The notes under the pieces were generated by a model. The model was given only the letters and a program-made list of their open reading frames with translations. It did no database searches and was not told where the DNA came from. A stretch of DNA of 64,000 bases from Peribacillus faecalis (lineage in GTDB: Bacteria; Bacillota; Bacilli; Bacillales; DSM-1321), in assembly GCF_014712675.1 (NCBI RefSeq), contig NZ_JACXSI010000019.1:1-64000 (forward strand), written 5' to 3'. Shown piece after piece: positions 27,066 to 36,502 of this stretch (position 1 is the stretch's first letter; every line of letters begins with the position of its first letter). The position numbers were made by a program, and so were the translations under genes.

Positions 27066-27247
27066 ATGGTTATTCCTCCTTTATTTGAATTTGCCTTTAC
27101 TATTCGACAGAGAATACGTTCAATTCCTTGCTTCTTACAGAAAAATTTGTGACAAATTGTAAAATTGATGCAAATATTGGTTGGATATTTATAAAAACTG
27201 GCTATTTGTTAACAAAATCTGCCTAGAACTGCCAAAGTTGGCCGTTT

Positions 27248-27464
27248 TAATGAGCGGCGGAGATTGGAGGAGAGCGGTCAAAAATATGTTATGAGTCTTC
27301 GTAGAAAATTTGAGAGCGGTGGCTCAAGATTTGAGAGTCGTCGTACGGGATTTGAGAGCGGTGACGGGAAACTTGAGAGTGCCCCCAACACATTGAGAGC
27401 TAGTGATTATACTTAAGAGCCCACTCTACAATTTGAGCGGATGCACAGAAATCCGAGTGGATAT
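27248..27464. repeat. Degenerate 20-21 bp tandem repeat, about 11 units
   Basis: GAG trinucleotides, mostly inside ATTTGAGAGCGGTG-like units, start at 27252, 27272, 27293, 27312, 27333, 27354, 27375, 27395, 27415 (AAG), 27435 and 27455. The spacing of 19-21 nt is constant although the unit sequence drifts. It lies upstream of comFA, with no repeat-separated unique spacers. Confidence 0.75.
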
Positions 27465-27474
27465 AACAAAAAAA

Positions 27475-27505
27475 CGGAACCCCACCATAACTAATGGGAA
27501 TTCCG
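27475..27505 (-). terminator. Minus-strand terminator between degV and comFA
   Basis: CGGAATTCCCA pairs with TGGGGTTCCG (one bulge), followed on the minus strand by TTTTTTT. It would end transcripts coming from degV before comFA. Confidence 0.7.
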
Positions 27506-27549
27506 GATTTCATTTTGCAAAAAAGAAAGTGTATATTTTTGAACTTAGA

Positions 27550-28004
27550 TAGCTGTCTAGCCTTACACCTACCATGCTCGGAGGTCTACAGGATGTAGGT
27601 CATATCGGCGAAGACATGCGGACATGGCGCCTCTAGCCGATGTTCCTTTTAGCTGCCTCCGCCAAGAAACCAAAGGCGGGTTTATTGTGTGGGGCTCTCA
27701 CAATGAGAGTCACAGCGACCAGCCAGTTTTCATCTCCGATTAGACATCTCTGATTATCTTGTCAAATTCATGACTGGCAAGTGATGAATTTGACAGCTCG
27801 AGGTCATAAGCCAAATCACTCCAGAAATTTTACAATTTCCTATGTGATTCGACTTATGCTGGTCGGGGCTGAACGGGCCGCTTCCGCTTTTCATTTCCCG
27901 CATGGCTCCTTTTTGATTTGCAACCCGATTAAAAAGGTAACTCATCTTAAGTTATCTGCAAATCTTGAGTATACGCCTCACCTAAAAGGAACGGTGATGG
28001 TTTT
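27550..28004 (-). repeat. Interspersed structured repeat, copy B with extra hairpin insert
   Basis: Read on the minus strand: CCATCACCGTTCCTTTT directly after the degV stop, then AAAAAGGAGCCATGCGGG, AAGCGGAAGCGGCCCG, an inserted block with two strong hairpins (27805-27858 and 27761-27794), CGCTGTGACTCTC/GAGAG, GGTTTCTTGG, TCTTCGCCGAT, GACCTACATCC and GGTGTAAGGCTAGACA. Clearly the same family as 40845-41150. The first hairpin pairs CATAAGCCAAATCAC with GTGATTCGACTTATG; the second is a 15-bp stem with a GGCA loop. Confidence 0.8.
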
Positions 28005-28010
28005 CTTATA

Positions 28011-28853
28011 TTATTTCTTATACCATCCAATACCAACTGCACCTTCGCCTAGGTGTGTGCCGATTACTGGTCCGAAGTAGCTTGTGTTGAAGTTTACGTT
28101 CGGATATTTTGCTTCCAGCTGTTGTTTTAACTCAAGCGCTTGTGCTTCACCGTTAGCTTCGATGATGACGCATTCCATTGGAACACCCGAAGATGCATCT
28201 TCTTCAAATAGCTCGACAATTCGGTTGATCGCTTTTTTGCGTGTGCGAATTTTTTCGAACGGAACAATTTTCTTGTCCTGGAAGTGCAGAACCGGCTTCA
28301 CTTGTAACAGGCTGCCGATAATCGCTTGAGCACTGCTAAGACGACCGCCGCGCTGTAGGTTTGTCAGGTCATCAACCATGAAGTATGCTCGAACAGACTT
28401 TTTAATTTCATCCAAGCGTGCGATAATTGCTTCTGGATCTGCTCCTTCTAAAGCCATTTTCGCAGCTTCAATGACATAGAACCCTTCCACGCTGCAAGCA
28501 AGTTCAGAGTCAAAGCTGTATACTTTAATGTCATCGACCATTTCTCCGCTAGTGATAGAACCTTGGAAAGTGCCGCTTATGCCACTTGAAAGGTGGATAC
28601 AGATGACCGCATCATAGTCTTTAGCCAGCTCTTCAAATTTTTCTACAAATAAGCCAATCGGCGGCATTGATGTAGTGGGCAGTTGCCCAGTCTCTTTAAT
28701 CTTTTTAAAAAATTCCTCTGCCGTAATGTCAATTTCTTCACGGTATGTTTCCGTACCGAAGACAACACTTAAAGGAACCATATGTATGTTTAACTGATCG
28801 CGAATTTCCTTTGGAATATACGCTGTACTATCTGTTACAATAGCCGTTCTCAT
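28011..28853 (-). CDS. DegV family fatty-acid-binding protein
   Basis: DegV-fold proteins bind a single fatty acid and can present it to a fatty acid kinase (FakB role) in Gram-positives. The 280-residue protein has the family landmarks TDSTAYIPKE, TTSMPPIGLF, the lipid-binding HLSSGISGTFQ and the C-terminal FGPVIGTHLGEGAVG. It sits downstream of degU as in B. subtilis. No fakA lies nearby. Confidence 0.93.
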   Translation of the reverse strand: MRTAIVTDSTAYIPKEIRDQLNIHMVPLSVVFGTETYREEIDITAEEFFKKIKETGQLPTTSMPPIGLFVEKFEELAKDYDAVICIHLSSGISGTFQGSITSGEMVDDIKVYSFDSELACSVEGFYVIEAAKMALEGADPEAIIARLDEIKKSVRAYFMVDDLTNLQRGGRLSSAQAIIGSLLQVKPVLHFQDKKIVPFEKIRTRKKAINRIVELFEEDASSGVPMECVIIEANGEAQALELKQQLEAKYPNVNFNTSYFGPVIGTHLGEGAVGIGWYKK

Positions 28854-29035
28854 AAAATAGTACCTACCTTATTTAATTTTGTTCTTTCATTATATGATAT
28901 CCATTTTACTTGAAAAACCGTAAGTTTGCATTAAAATGTTATCTCTCAGCAGTTAAACTACTTTCCAAACAGAAAAAAGCTTTCTGAAGCTTAGGGCATG
29001 TGACCTTATCGCTTGAGAAAACCTTTTAGCAATAC

Positions 29036-29719
29036 TTATTTTACTTCGACCCAGCTGCTCTTGATTGCCATAATTACAGCTTGTGTACGATCGTTTACGT
29101 TCATTTTTTGCAAAATATTACTTACGTGGTTTTTCACTGTTTTTTCGGAAATATACAATGTCTCACCGATTCCACGGTTACTTTGGCCGTCAGCAAGCAG
29201 TTGCAGCACTTCACATTCTCTTCTCGTCAGCAAATGCAGCGGTCGTCTCACTTCTGCACCGAATGAATAGCGTTGCTCGGACGCCGGTACAGTTGCTAAA
29301 CGGCGGTATTCTCTCACTAAGTTATGCGTTACGCGCGGATGAAGATAAGATCCGCCATCAGCGACCACTTTTACAGCATCTATCAGGGCGTCGGCATCCA
29401 TTTCTTTCAGCAAGTAGCCTGTCGCACCTGTCTGCAATGCATGCGTCACATAGTTTTCATCGTCATGAATCGATAAGATGATTACTTTCGTATCCGGGAA
29501 CTTCTCAATCAGTTCCTTCGTTGCTTCGATACCGTTTATTTTCGGCATGTTGATATCCATAATGACCACGTCCGGCTTATATGTCTCAACCAATTGTACG
29601 GCATCAGTACCGTCATCACCTTCTGCTACTACTTCAAACGTTGATTCAAAATCCAAAATTCTTTTTACCCCTTCACGAAACAATTGATGGTCATCAATTA
29701 TGACAATTTTTTTATTCAA
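29036..29719 (-). CDS. degU: Two-component response regulator DegU
   Basis: Controls competence, motility and exoenzymes once phosphorylated by DegS. The 227-residue product has a receiver domain with phosphoacceptor D55 (VVIMDINMP) and a LuxR-type helix-turn-helix (about 155-220, [28 protein letters not shown]). The start is TTG 29719 with GGGAGGG upstream. It lies 23 nt after degS. Confidence 0.97.
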   Translation of the reverse strand: MNKKIVIIDDHQLFREGVKRILDFESTFEVVAEGDDGTDAVQLVETYKPDVVIMDINMPKINGIEATKELIEKFPDTKVIILSIHDDENYVTHALQTGATGYLLKEMDADALIDAVKVVADGGSYLHPRVTHNLVREYRRLATVPASEQRYSFGAEVRRPLHLLTRRECEVLQLLADGQSNRGIGETLYISEKTVKNHVSNILQKMNVNDRTQAVIMAIKSSWVEVK

Positions 29720-29742
29720 CGCTATCCCTCCCCTATCTCTTA

Positions 29743-30918
29743 TTATTTAAGGTTCTTTATAACATATTGTTTTTCGTCTATTTGATACGGAATATGAATC
29801 ATGACCACAGTGCCTCGTCCGATTACAGAGTCGAAGTTGATGCTGCCGTTCAGAAGATCAACCCGCTCCTTCATACCGATTATCCCGAATGAGCCTTCCT
29901 GCTGCAGCTCTTGATCAAATCCCTTTCCATCATCTTTAATTATTGCAATAGCTGTATCATTCCGAAGCTCAAGTTTCACCTTCACGAGTGTCGCATCCGC
30001 ATGCTTCAGCGTGTTTTGGACAGACTCTTGAATTAAACGAAACAACGCAATTTCAAGCTTTGACGGTAAACGAATTTCTTTGCCTAAATTGATAAATTCA
30101 ATTTTGGTTGTTTTTGCATAATCTTCAATTGTCTGCAAATATTTACGCAGTGTCGGCACTAGTCCCAAATCATCCAATGCCATAGGGCGCAAATCATAAA
30201 TGATTCTCCTCACCTCATATAGAGCGTTGCGCACCATCTTTTTCATCTCGCGAATCTCTTTAATCGCTTCATCAGGACCGCGCTCCCGGAAAATGCGGTC
30301 AATGAGATCAGAACGCATCATCACGTTAGCCATCATTTGCGCCGGACCGTCATGAATTTCCCTGGATAAACGTTTGCGCTCTTCTTCTTGCGCTTCAATA
30401 ATCTTAAATCCATATTCTTGCTGTCGTTTGGCATCTTGAAGTATTTCACCAATTTGAGCAAGATCGCTCGTCAAGTAATTTTCGACAATCGAGATTTGCG
30501 ACACCAGTTTTTCGGCCCGATCAATTGTTGCCTTTAAACCAATTAAACGCCGCTCCAAATCGTCCCGCTTTGTTCTCAGTTGCTTCTCCGTCTGCCTGTT
30601 AATTTGCAGATCTACTTGCAACGCATGAGCCTTTTCATATGCTTTAAGTATTTGTTCTTCGCTATATGTCTTAAAATGTTGGCTGACCTCCGATAAATAC
30701 TTTCTGGAAAGTCGCGCTTGCTTCTCTAACCTGTCACCTTCATCTATTATGAGAATCACCTGTTGCCTGATTTGCTCGAGCTCTTCAAACAGCGTTTCGA
30801 ATTCACGACGGCTCTGCTCACCTATAGCAAATATCTCGCTTTTACTGTTTTCAACAACGTCCACCATTTTTTCAAGTATTCGATCAATTACATTGATGTC
30901 TACATTTTTAATAGACAT
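29743..30918 (-). CDS. degS: Sensor histidine kinase DegS
   Basis: Soluble cytoplasmic kinase of DegU. The 391-residue protein has a long coiled-coil sensor region (about 1-180), phosphoacceptor H189 in [11 protein letters not shown] (HisKA_3), and a GHKL ATPase domain with DDGKGF near the C-terminus. No membrane segments, as expected. GGAGG precedes the ATG by 7 nt. Confidence 0.97.
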   Translation of the reverse strand: MSIKNVDINVIDRILEKMVDVVENSKSEIFAIGEQSRREFETLFEELEQIRQQVILIIDEGDRLEKQARLSRKYLSEVSQHFKTYSEEQILKAYEKAHALQVDLQINRQTEKQLRTKRDDLERRLIGLKATIDRAEKLVSQISIVENYLTSDLAQIGEILQDAKRQQEYGFKIIEAQEEERKRLSREIHDGPAQMMANVMMRSDLIDRIFRERGPDEAIKEIREMKKMVRNALYEVRRIIYDLRPMALDDLGLVPTLRKYLQTIEDYAKTTKIEFINLGKEIRLPSKLEIALFRLIQESVQNTLKHADATLVKVKLELRNDTAIAIIKDDGKGFDQELQQEGSFGIIGMKERVDLLNGSINFDSVIGRGTVVMIHIPYQIDEKQYVIKNLK

Positions 30919-31369
30919 ATGGATTCCTCCAGCTTCCCTAACAAACTAATATACAAGCCGCAAAGTTTTATTGGAATTAATAGAATGTTCTTGCTTATTA
31001 TACCAGTAGTAAGCATCTTTTTTATCATCACCTGCAGAAAATTCGCTGTTTATTTGCTGAAAGCACCTTTTCATTTACAGTAATATACGATAATAACGTA
31101 TTATTACTACTATTTTATAGATTTCACACTAATTTTTACATATGCCTTTTATACTATTCCTTGGGTAAAATCGCCTTTTTAACAGTAAAATCTATATAAA
31201 TTACTTTTTTTTCCATTCAATTATAACATGCTTTATTGCTTTTTTTAAAAAAATTTCACTTTACTCACCAAAAGCTTTGCCCCATTGAACCATTATGCTC
31301 GGCAGATTATAATAGAATAGTTACTAAAATAATGAAATCGGTCGAATACTTTAAACAAGGAGGGCAGAA
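30919..31369. other. Divergent promoter region degS / yvyE
   Basis: About 450 AT-rich nt between divergent genes. No small gene or strong structure seen; promoters for both directions must lie here, but none was certain by eye. Confidence 0.4.
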
Positions 31370-32005
31370 ATGCTGCAGGACTACTTGACAGTGAAAGAAT
31401 ACGGCGAGCATGAGATTGTCATTCAAAAATCTCGTTTCATCGCCTACATTACTCGCGCTACTACTGAAGAAGAGGCGCAAAATTTTATTGCATTAATCAA
31501 AAAGAAGCATTGGGATGCAACGCACAACTGCTCTGCGTATATGATCGGCGAGCATGACCAAATACAGAAAGCAAATGATGACGGAGAACCGAGTGGTACT
31601 GCCGGAGTCCCTATGCTTGAAGTGCTGAAAAAAAGAGAGCTGAAAGACACAGTTGTTGTCGTGACACGCTACTTCGGCGGCATCAAACTTGGTGGCGGCG
31701 GACTGATTCGCGCATACGGCAAGGCAACTTCTGAAGGATTGAACGCAATTGGCGTCGTCAGAAGAAAACTAAACCGCGTCATGCATACGACAATTGACTA
31801 TACATGGCTTGGCAAATTGGAGAATGAGCTTCGTTCATCACGTTATAATTTGAAAGAAATTCACTATCTTGATAAAGTAGAAATCGAAACATTTGTAGAA
31901 GAAAATGAAACAGAGCAATTTGAAGCATGGATGACCGAGATGACTAACGGTCAATGCAAATTGAAGAAAGGTGAGCTTGTTTACAAAGAAGAGCTCCTGC
32001 TTTAA
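31370..32005 (+). CDS. yvyE: IMPACT/YigZ family protein (YvyE)
   Basis: Function in bacteria is unclear; related to eukaryotic IMPACT, a translation-stress regulator. The 211-residue protein has the UPF0029 N-terminal signature KKHWDATHNCSAY and DDGEPSGTAGVPML, and RYFGGIKLGGGGLIRAY, followed by the C-terminal DUF1949 ferredoxin-like domain (about 135-205). AAGGAGGG lies 7 nt before the ATG. Position next to degS matches B. subtilis. Confidence 0.94.
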   Translation: MLQDYLTVKEYGEHEIVIQKSRFIAYITRATTEEEAQNFIALIKKKHWDATHNCSAYMIGEHDQIQKANDDGEPSGTAGVPMLEVLKKRELKDTVVVVTRYFGGIKLGGGGLIRAYGKATSEGLNAIGVVRRKLNRVMHTTIDYTWLGKLENELRSSRYNLKEIHYLDKVEIETFVEENETEQFEAWMTEMTNGQCKLKKGELVYKEELLL

Positions 32006-32047
32006 ATGGCATATTAGCTGAGTTTCAATCTAAAGGGAGAAATTAGT

Positions 32048-33031
32048 ATGGAACAAACGAGAAGCGATAAGAACAAAAGAAAAAAGAAAGTATGGAAAAA
32101 GATCATACTTTTCTTCATGCTGATTTTGCTGACTGTTGGCTGTTACGCAGGGTATATATTCTACCAAACGTTACAAGCAGCCAATGATTCCTTCAGTGCC
32201 CTGGACCGAGGTGATAAATCAGACCTTCGGGATGAAGCAGTCACTTTCGGGAAAGAACCGGTATCGATATTGCTTCTTGGTATCGAAGATTACGCCACCG
32301 GCGGATCTGGTGGTCGTTCAGATACAATTATGGTCGCAACTTTCAATCCGGATTTGAAAACAATGAAGCTCCTTAGTATCCCTCGTGATACGAAAGTGTA
32401 CATCCCAAGCCGGGATAAATACGACAAAATCAACCATTCATTTAATGACGGCAAAGAATCTACAATTGAAACTGTCGAAGAGTTTCTCGACATCCCTATT
32501 GATTACTATGCTACCGTTAACTTTGAAGGCTTTAAAAACATCATTGATGAAATTGGAGGCGTTGATGTAGAAGTTCCGTTTGATTTTTGGGAGTACACAG
32601 ACAAATGGCCACAAGAAAAGATATACTTTAAAGAAGGCTTAAGCCATCTTAACGGAGAAGAGGCCCTAGCCTATGCGCGCATGAGGCAACGGGACCCAAA
32701 TGGAGACTTCGGTCGAAATGAACGACAGAAACAAATCATCAGCGCCATGATTGATTCCATCATTTCACCTAAAAACTTACTTAAAATTGATGAAATCGCT
32801 AAACATGCCAGCACTAATACTGAAACAAATATTAAAGCAAGCGAAGGTATTTCATTCATTACAAAATTCAAATCCTTCACTTCAGACAATATTAAAAGCT
32901 TAACTATAGAAGGTACAGGTGGCAAGGATCCTATATCAGGAATTTATTACTATATACCAGATGAAGATGCGTTGGAAAAATTAAAATCTGAGCTTCAAAA
33001 TCACTTGGAATACAAAACATTAAATAATTAA
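32048..33031 (+). CDS. LytR-CpsA-Psr (LCP) family wall-polymer transferase 1
   Basis: Transfers undecaprenyl-linked wall polymers to peptidoglycan. The 327-residue product has a basic cytoplasmic N-terminus, one membrane anchor (about 17-37) and an extracellular LCP domain with GGRSDTIMVATF, SIPRDTKVYIP, the INHSF motif and LNGEEALAYARMRQ. Conserved arginines and aspartates that bind the pyrophosphate lipid are present. It follows yvyE as does tagU/lytR in B. subtilis. Confidence 0.94.
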   Translation: MEQTRSDKNKRKKKVWKKIILFFMLILLTVGCYAGYIFYQTLQAANDSFSALDRGDKSDLRDEAVTFGKEPVSILLLGIEDYATGGSGGRSDTIMVATFNPDLKTMKLLSIPRDTKVYIPSRDKYDKINHSFNDGKESTIETVEEFLDIPIDYYATVNFEGFKNIIDEIGGVDVEVPFDFWEYTDKWPQEKIYFKEGLSHLNGEEALAYARMRQRDPNGDFGRNERQKQIISAMIDSIISPKNLLKIDEIAKHASTNTETNIKASEGISFITKFKSFTSDNIKSLTIEGTGGKDPISGIYYYIPDEDALEKLKSELQNHLEYKTLNN

Positions 33032-33112
33032 ACTCTTCTTAAAAAGACTGCCTCTATTTAAAGAGTACCCCTTGTAAAGGGCATTTTGAAAAAAAATAGG
33101 CAACTTCTTGAA

Positions 33113-33147
33113 GCAGCTGTCTGTATTTTGCAGGCGGCAGCTTTTTT
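33113..33147 (+). terminator. Terminator downstream of LCP gene 1
   Basis: AGCTGTCTG pairs imperfectly with CAGGCGGCAGCT, followed by TTTTTT on the plus strand. Confidence 0.7.
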
Positions 33148-33220
33148 AAGTTCCATTGACCCCGATCATGATTGAAATAAACCATATAACTCTTTAAGAG
33201 ACTGCCATCAAAATTAAACT

Positions 33221-33440
33221 GTAGCCTATAAGATAGACACTTGAAAAAGTCTATCCTATAGGCTACTTTTGTTTATAATTGAGAAAAAAGATGTCGGAGC
33301 GGGATGAAATGGCAAAAAGATATTTTACGAAAAAAGAACAATTAAAATGTAATCCAAATGTACAAGCGGTTATTGAGAAAGCCATTACGTATAAAGACGA
33401 ATTCAAACGACATTTTATTGCGGAACACGTGACATTTTTG
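33221..33440 (+). pseudogene. IS3-family left-end remnant with truncated orfA
   Basis: An 18-bp inverted repeat with one mismatch (33221-33238 with 33249-33266) is followed by ATG 33309 and a reading frame starting MAKRYFTKKEQLKCNPNVQ, then AITYKDEFKRHFIAEH. This resembles the N-terminus of helix-turn-helix OrfA proteins of IS3-family elements. After about 33440 the similarity stops and the frame runs into unrelated sequence. No orfB or right end is present. Confidence 0.6.
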
Positions 33441-33597
33441 CTACTTTTCCCAAAACGATATGCTACACATTACTCCAACATCAACTACTCCTGTATCTCC
33501 ATAAATAGTGATTTATATGATATGATAAAATAATATTTGTAATTAATATACCGGATAATTGATATCTATGAATTTTATATAAAAGGAGCTTTAACAA

Positions 33598-34602
33598 ATG
33601 ACGATGAATCGAAGGGTATACGTTGTTACGAAGAAAAAGAAAAAAAAGAAGATGCTGCGCAAATTCATTATCACACCATTGTTGCTGCTTTTTTTGGCAG
33701 GCGGTGCATATACTGCTTCTCTATACTCTAAAGCAGAGCAGGTAGCAAATAGCTCTTTTGAATCATTAGATGGCACTGATTTAAATGAAGCGGTTTTGGA
33801 CAAAACAGTGAAAAATATATCCGTGTTGTTCATCGGAATTGATGACAGTGAAACACGATCCGGTGCCACCCGGTCGGATGCTCTAATTTTAGCTACTTTC
33901 AATAAAGAAGATAACTCCATTAAACTTATTAGCATCCCTCGTGATTCTTATGTGTATGTTCCGGAAACGGGTGATTATACAAAAATAAATCATGCTTATG
34001 CATACGGCGGTACAAAAGCAACAATTGATACTGTTGAGTCTTTACTGGATATTGATGTAGATTATTATGTCCGAATGAATTTTTATGCATTCATCGACGT
34101 TGTCGATGCTCTAGGCGGCGTGAAAGTAGATGTTCCTTATGATCTTACAGAGCAAGACTCAAACGACATGGAAACCATTACTCTTGAGGCCGGCACTCAA
34201 AATCTGAATGGTGAAGAAGCATTGGCTTTCGCACGTACGCGTAAACAGGATAATGACATGGAGCGAGGCAAACGACAACAAGAACTTATTGAAGCAATTA
34301 TCTCAAAAGCAACTTCAGCCCAATCAGTCACAAAGTATGCCAATGTACTTGAAGCAATTGGCGACAATATGAAAACCGATTTGACGTTTACACAAATGAA
34401 AATATACTTAAGCTATTTCTTGACTCATTCTGATTTATCAGTCGATTCTTTACAGTTAGTGGGTAGCGACAGTACTATTGACGATATATACTATTACCAA
34501 CTGGATGAGGTGAAGCTTGAGGAAATGATTGACCTTCTTCATGCGCATTTGAACGGTGAAACACTGATTACAGAAGAACCTGAAATGGCTTCTGAAGCAT
34601 AG
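33598..34602 (+). CDS. LytR-CpsA-Psr (LCP) family wall-polymer transferase 2
   Basis: Paralogue of the LCP protein at 32.0 kb with the same presumed reaction. The 334-residue product has an unusually lysine-rich cytoplasmic end (KKKKKKK at 12-18), one membrane anchor (about 25-42), and the LCP domain with ATRSDALILATF, SIPRDSYVYVP, INHAYAYGG and LNGEEALAFARTR. AAAGGAGC precedes ATG 33598 by about 9 nt. IS3-family debris on both sides suggests it was duplicated or moved into this place. Confidence 0.93.
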   Translation: MTMNRRVYVVTKKKKKKKMLRKFIITPLLLLFLAGGAYTASLYSKAEQVANSSFESLDGTDLNEAVLDKTVKNISVLFIGIDDSETRSGATRSDALILATFNKEDNSIKLISIPRDSYVYVPETGDYTKINHAYAYGGTKATIDTVESLLDIDVDYYVRMNFYAFIDVVDALGGVKVDVPYDLTEQDSNDMETITLEAGTQNLNGEEALAFARTRKQDNDMERGKRQQELIEAIISKATSAQSVTKYANVLEAIGDNMKTDLTFTQMKIYLSYFLTHSDLSVDSLQLVGSDSTIDDIYYYQLDEVKLEEMIDLLHAHLNGETLITEEPEMASEA

Positions 34603-34604
34603 AG

Positions 34605-34775
34605 AAACCGGCACTGATCCTTTTTCATTTTGATTTCACTCCTTGATATTATCCTAATGAAAGAGCAGAAACAGTGCCTCAGTGCTACTTCCCCACATCT
34701 TTTTGGGTTGGTTAGATAAGGTACACATCGTGTAGGTCTTTGAGCATAGCAGACATCAATCTAGCTTCAAGGGTC
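34605..34775 (+). repeat. Interspersed structured repeat, copy E (internally deleted)
   Basis: Begins two codons past the LCP stop with ACCGGCACTGATCCTTTTTC, continues CATTTTGATTTC, and ends with GTAGGTCTTTGAGCATAGCAG, matching the 5' and 3' parts of the family. The middle is missing or too diverged. Confidence 0.55.
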
Positions 34776-34790
34776 TTACCCCATAAGAAC

Positions 34791-34999
34791 TGCCCCTCTA
34801 ATTGTTAGACACATCTAACAATTAGAGGGGCAATTTTTTTATGACTAAATTTACGAATGCTCATAAACTAGAGGCGGTTGCTAACACCAGACACAATCTG
34901 AAAGTGTAATCTAAATCGCAAAAACAATTGGAGCAAATCATGAAGTTGTGAGGATGTGGATTAAACAATTTGAATATCATGGAATCTACGGTCATCTAT
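34791..34999 (+). pseudogene. IS3-family (IS150-like) left-end remnant with broken orfA
   Basis: A perfect 19-bp inverted repeat (34791-34809 with 34814-34832, loop CACA) is followed by T7 and ATG 34841. Translation gives MTKFTNAHKLEAV, then a frameshift, then GANHEVVRMWIKQFEYHGI in another frame, typical of an IS150-type OrfA helix-turn-helix. Several stops and frameshifts show it is dead. The hairpin just before the transposase ATG is a known IS left-end feature that blocks read-through. Confidence 0.75.
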
Positions 35000-35015
35000 G
35001 AATGAAGGCAAAATA

Positions 35016-35050
35016 AAAAAATGAGTCCGGTGAAGTACCGAACTCATTTT
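35016..35050 (-). terminator. Terminator of tagO
   Basis: AAAATGAGTTCGGTA pairs with TACCGGACTCATTTT-like sequence (one mismatch), with T7 on the minus strand. Confidence 0.8.
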
Positions 35051-35109
35051 ACCCAAATAGCCTAAGCGAAATAACCGTGTCGGGGTCACTTCAATGGGAT
35101 TCCTGCTTT

Positions 35110-36174
35110 TTATTTATCAGATGAATTGGATACATCCTTTGGTGATATCATCCGTAAGAGCGGTCTATAGCTATTTCCTCCAAGACCTACCTTCTCTGCA
35201 AAAATCTCAATTGATAGTAGTATGACGCCAATTATAAGCATTGCTCCCCATACAGTTGACATCGAAAATATAAATGCTACCAGTCCGAACGAAGCAGCCA
35301 TTGCATATATAATCAGTACTGTCTGGCGATGTGAGTAACCAAGACGCAACATGCAATGATGTAAGTGGGATTTATCTGGTGCCGATAGCGGTTGTTTGTT
35401 AACAATACGTCTGATTATCGCAAAAAATGTATCAGAAATTGGAACACCGAGAATAATAATAGGGATAATTAAAGATAGAACCGTTACATTTTTGAAGCCC
35501 GAAAGCGATAAAACTGCAATCATGAATCCTAAAAATAATGCCCCTGTATCTCCCATGAATATTTTTGCCGGATGGAAGTTATACTTTAAGAATCCAAGGA
35601 TGCTTCCAATCAGAATCGCTGAAATACTTAAAACGAATAGATCACCTTTTAGCATCGCCATTGCGGAAATAGTAATTAGCGCAATCCCAGAAACTCCGGC
35701 TGCCAATCCGTCGAGACCATCAATCAAGTTAATGGCATTTGTTATTCCAACAATCCACAAAATTGTTAATGGAATGCTCAATATACCAAGCTCAATACCA
35801 CCGCCAAATGGAAGGTTGATGTAATCAACTTGAACACCGCCTAACACAACAACGAGTGCAGCTATAATTTGACCAATAAATTTTACCTTGGCTGATAATT
35901 CATACATGTCATCCAAGATGCCGAGGACAACGATAATGCATGCTCCCAGAAGGACAGCCATCGTGCCAATTTGATCATCTTGCGGACGTAAAATTGCCAT
36001 CCCGATCAGGAAGCTGATAAATATAGCTAAGCCGCCAAGTCGCGGCATAATTTTTTGATGAACCTTGCGATGATTGGGCTTGTCAGTAGCACCAATTTTG
36101 AATGCCAATTTTCTAACTAATGGTGTTATAATCAGCGAAGCAATAAAGCATAGTAACAAGGTAAGGTAAACCAT
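35110..36174 (-). CDS. tagO: Undecaprenyl-phosphate GlcNAc-1-phosphate transferase (TagO/WecA family)
   Basis: Makes undecaprenyl-PP-GlcNAc, the first lipid intermediate for teichoic acid or secondary wall polymers. The 354-residue integral membrane protein has about 11 hydrophobic segments and the family motifs DKPNHRKVH, NAINLIDGLDGLAAG, FMGDTGALFLGF and the cytosolic HLHHCMLRLG. ATG 36174 follows GAGGAGG by 6 nt; an upstream in-frame TTG at 36189 overlaps the site. Downstream partners appear at 54.4 kb (TagA/WecG-like) and in the two LCP genes. Confidence 0.95.
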   Translation of the reverse strand: MVYLTLLLCFIASLIITPLVRKLAFKIGATDKPNHRKVHQKIMPRLGGLAIFISFLIGMAILRPQDDQIGTMAVLLGACIIVVLGILDDMYELSAKVKFIGQIIAALVVVLGGVQVDYINLPFGGGIELGILSIPLTILWIVGITNAINLIDGLDGLAAGVSGIALITISAMAMLKGDLFVLSISAILIGSILGFLKYNFHPAKIFMGDTGALFLGFMIAVLSLSGFKNVTVLSLIIPIIILGVPISDTFFAIIRRIVNKQPLSAPDKSHLHHCMLRLGYSHRQTVLIIYAMAASFGLVAFIFSMSTVWGAMLIIGVILLSIEIFAEKVGLGGNSYRPLLRMISPKDVSNSSDK

Positions 36175-36502
36175 GAAGTACCTCCTCAATCAATATCATA
36201 ACCAATAATTATGGATTTTAATTTGTCAATTGTGACTTTAAAATGAAGAGAATGGATATCAATCCTTTTCTACATACTAGAACACATTAAACCCATTCTA
36301 GCATATTTTACTGAATCACAAGCAAACTTTCAAACTATTTTTCTGGAAGAAGTTTAAAATATCAGTCAATTGGTCTTTAATTATACTCTTTTTCTTACAT
36401 ATAAGCCGGCAACTATATACATTAGTAATTATAAATTAATTTTGTTAAGATAAGTATAATGAATCAATAGAAATTTTTTACAATAAAAGGAGCACTATAA
36501 TT
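36175..36502. other. Divergent promoter region tagO / secA2
   Basis: AT-rich, no gene. A TATAAT occurs near 36457 on the plus strand, but no well-spaced -35 was found. Confidence 0.35.

Noticed and set aside
27206-27220. TTTGTTAACAAA palindrome upstream of comFA as a regulator site
   Set aside because: A short AT-rich palindrome with no match to a ComK or LexA box that I can support.
27248-27464. CRISPR array
   Set aside because: Unit spacing of 20-21 nt leaves no spacers; the units themselves drift, and no cas genes are present.
27754-28080. Overlapping frames of 63 and 99 codons on opposite strands
   Set aside because: They fall in the hairpin-rich repeat copy B and the end of degV; inverted repeats create mirrored frames.
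33309-33533. Intact small gene of up to 84 codons
   Set aside because: Only the first ~44 residues resemble an IS3 OrfA; the remainder is unrelated, so it is treated as a truncated remnant.
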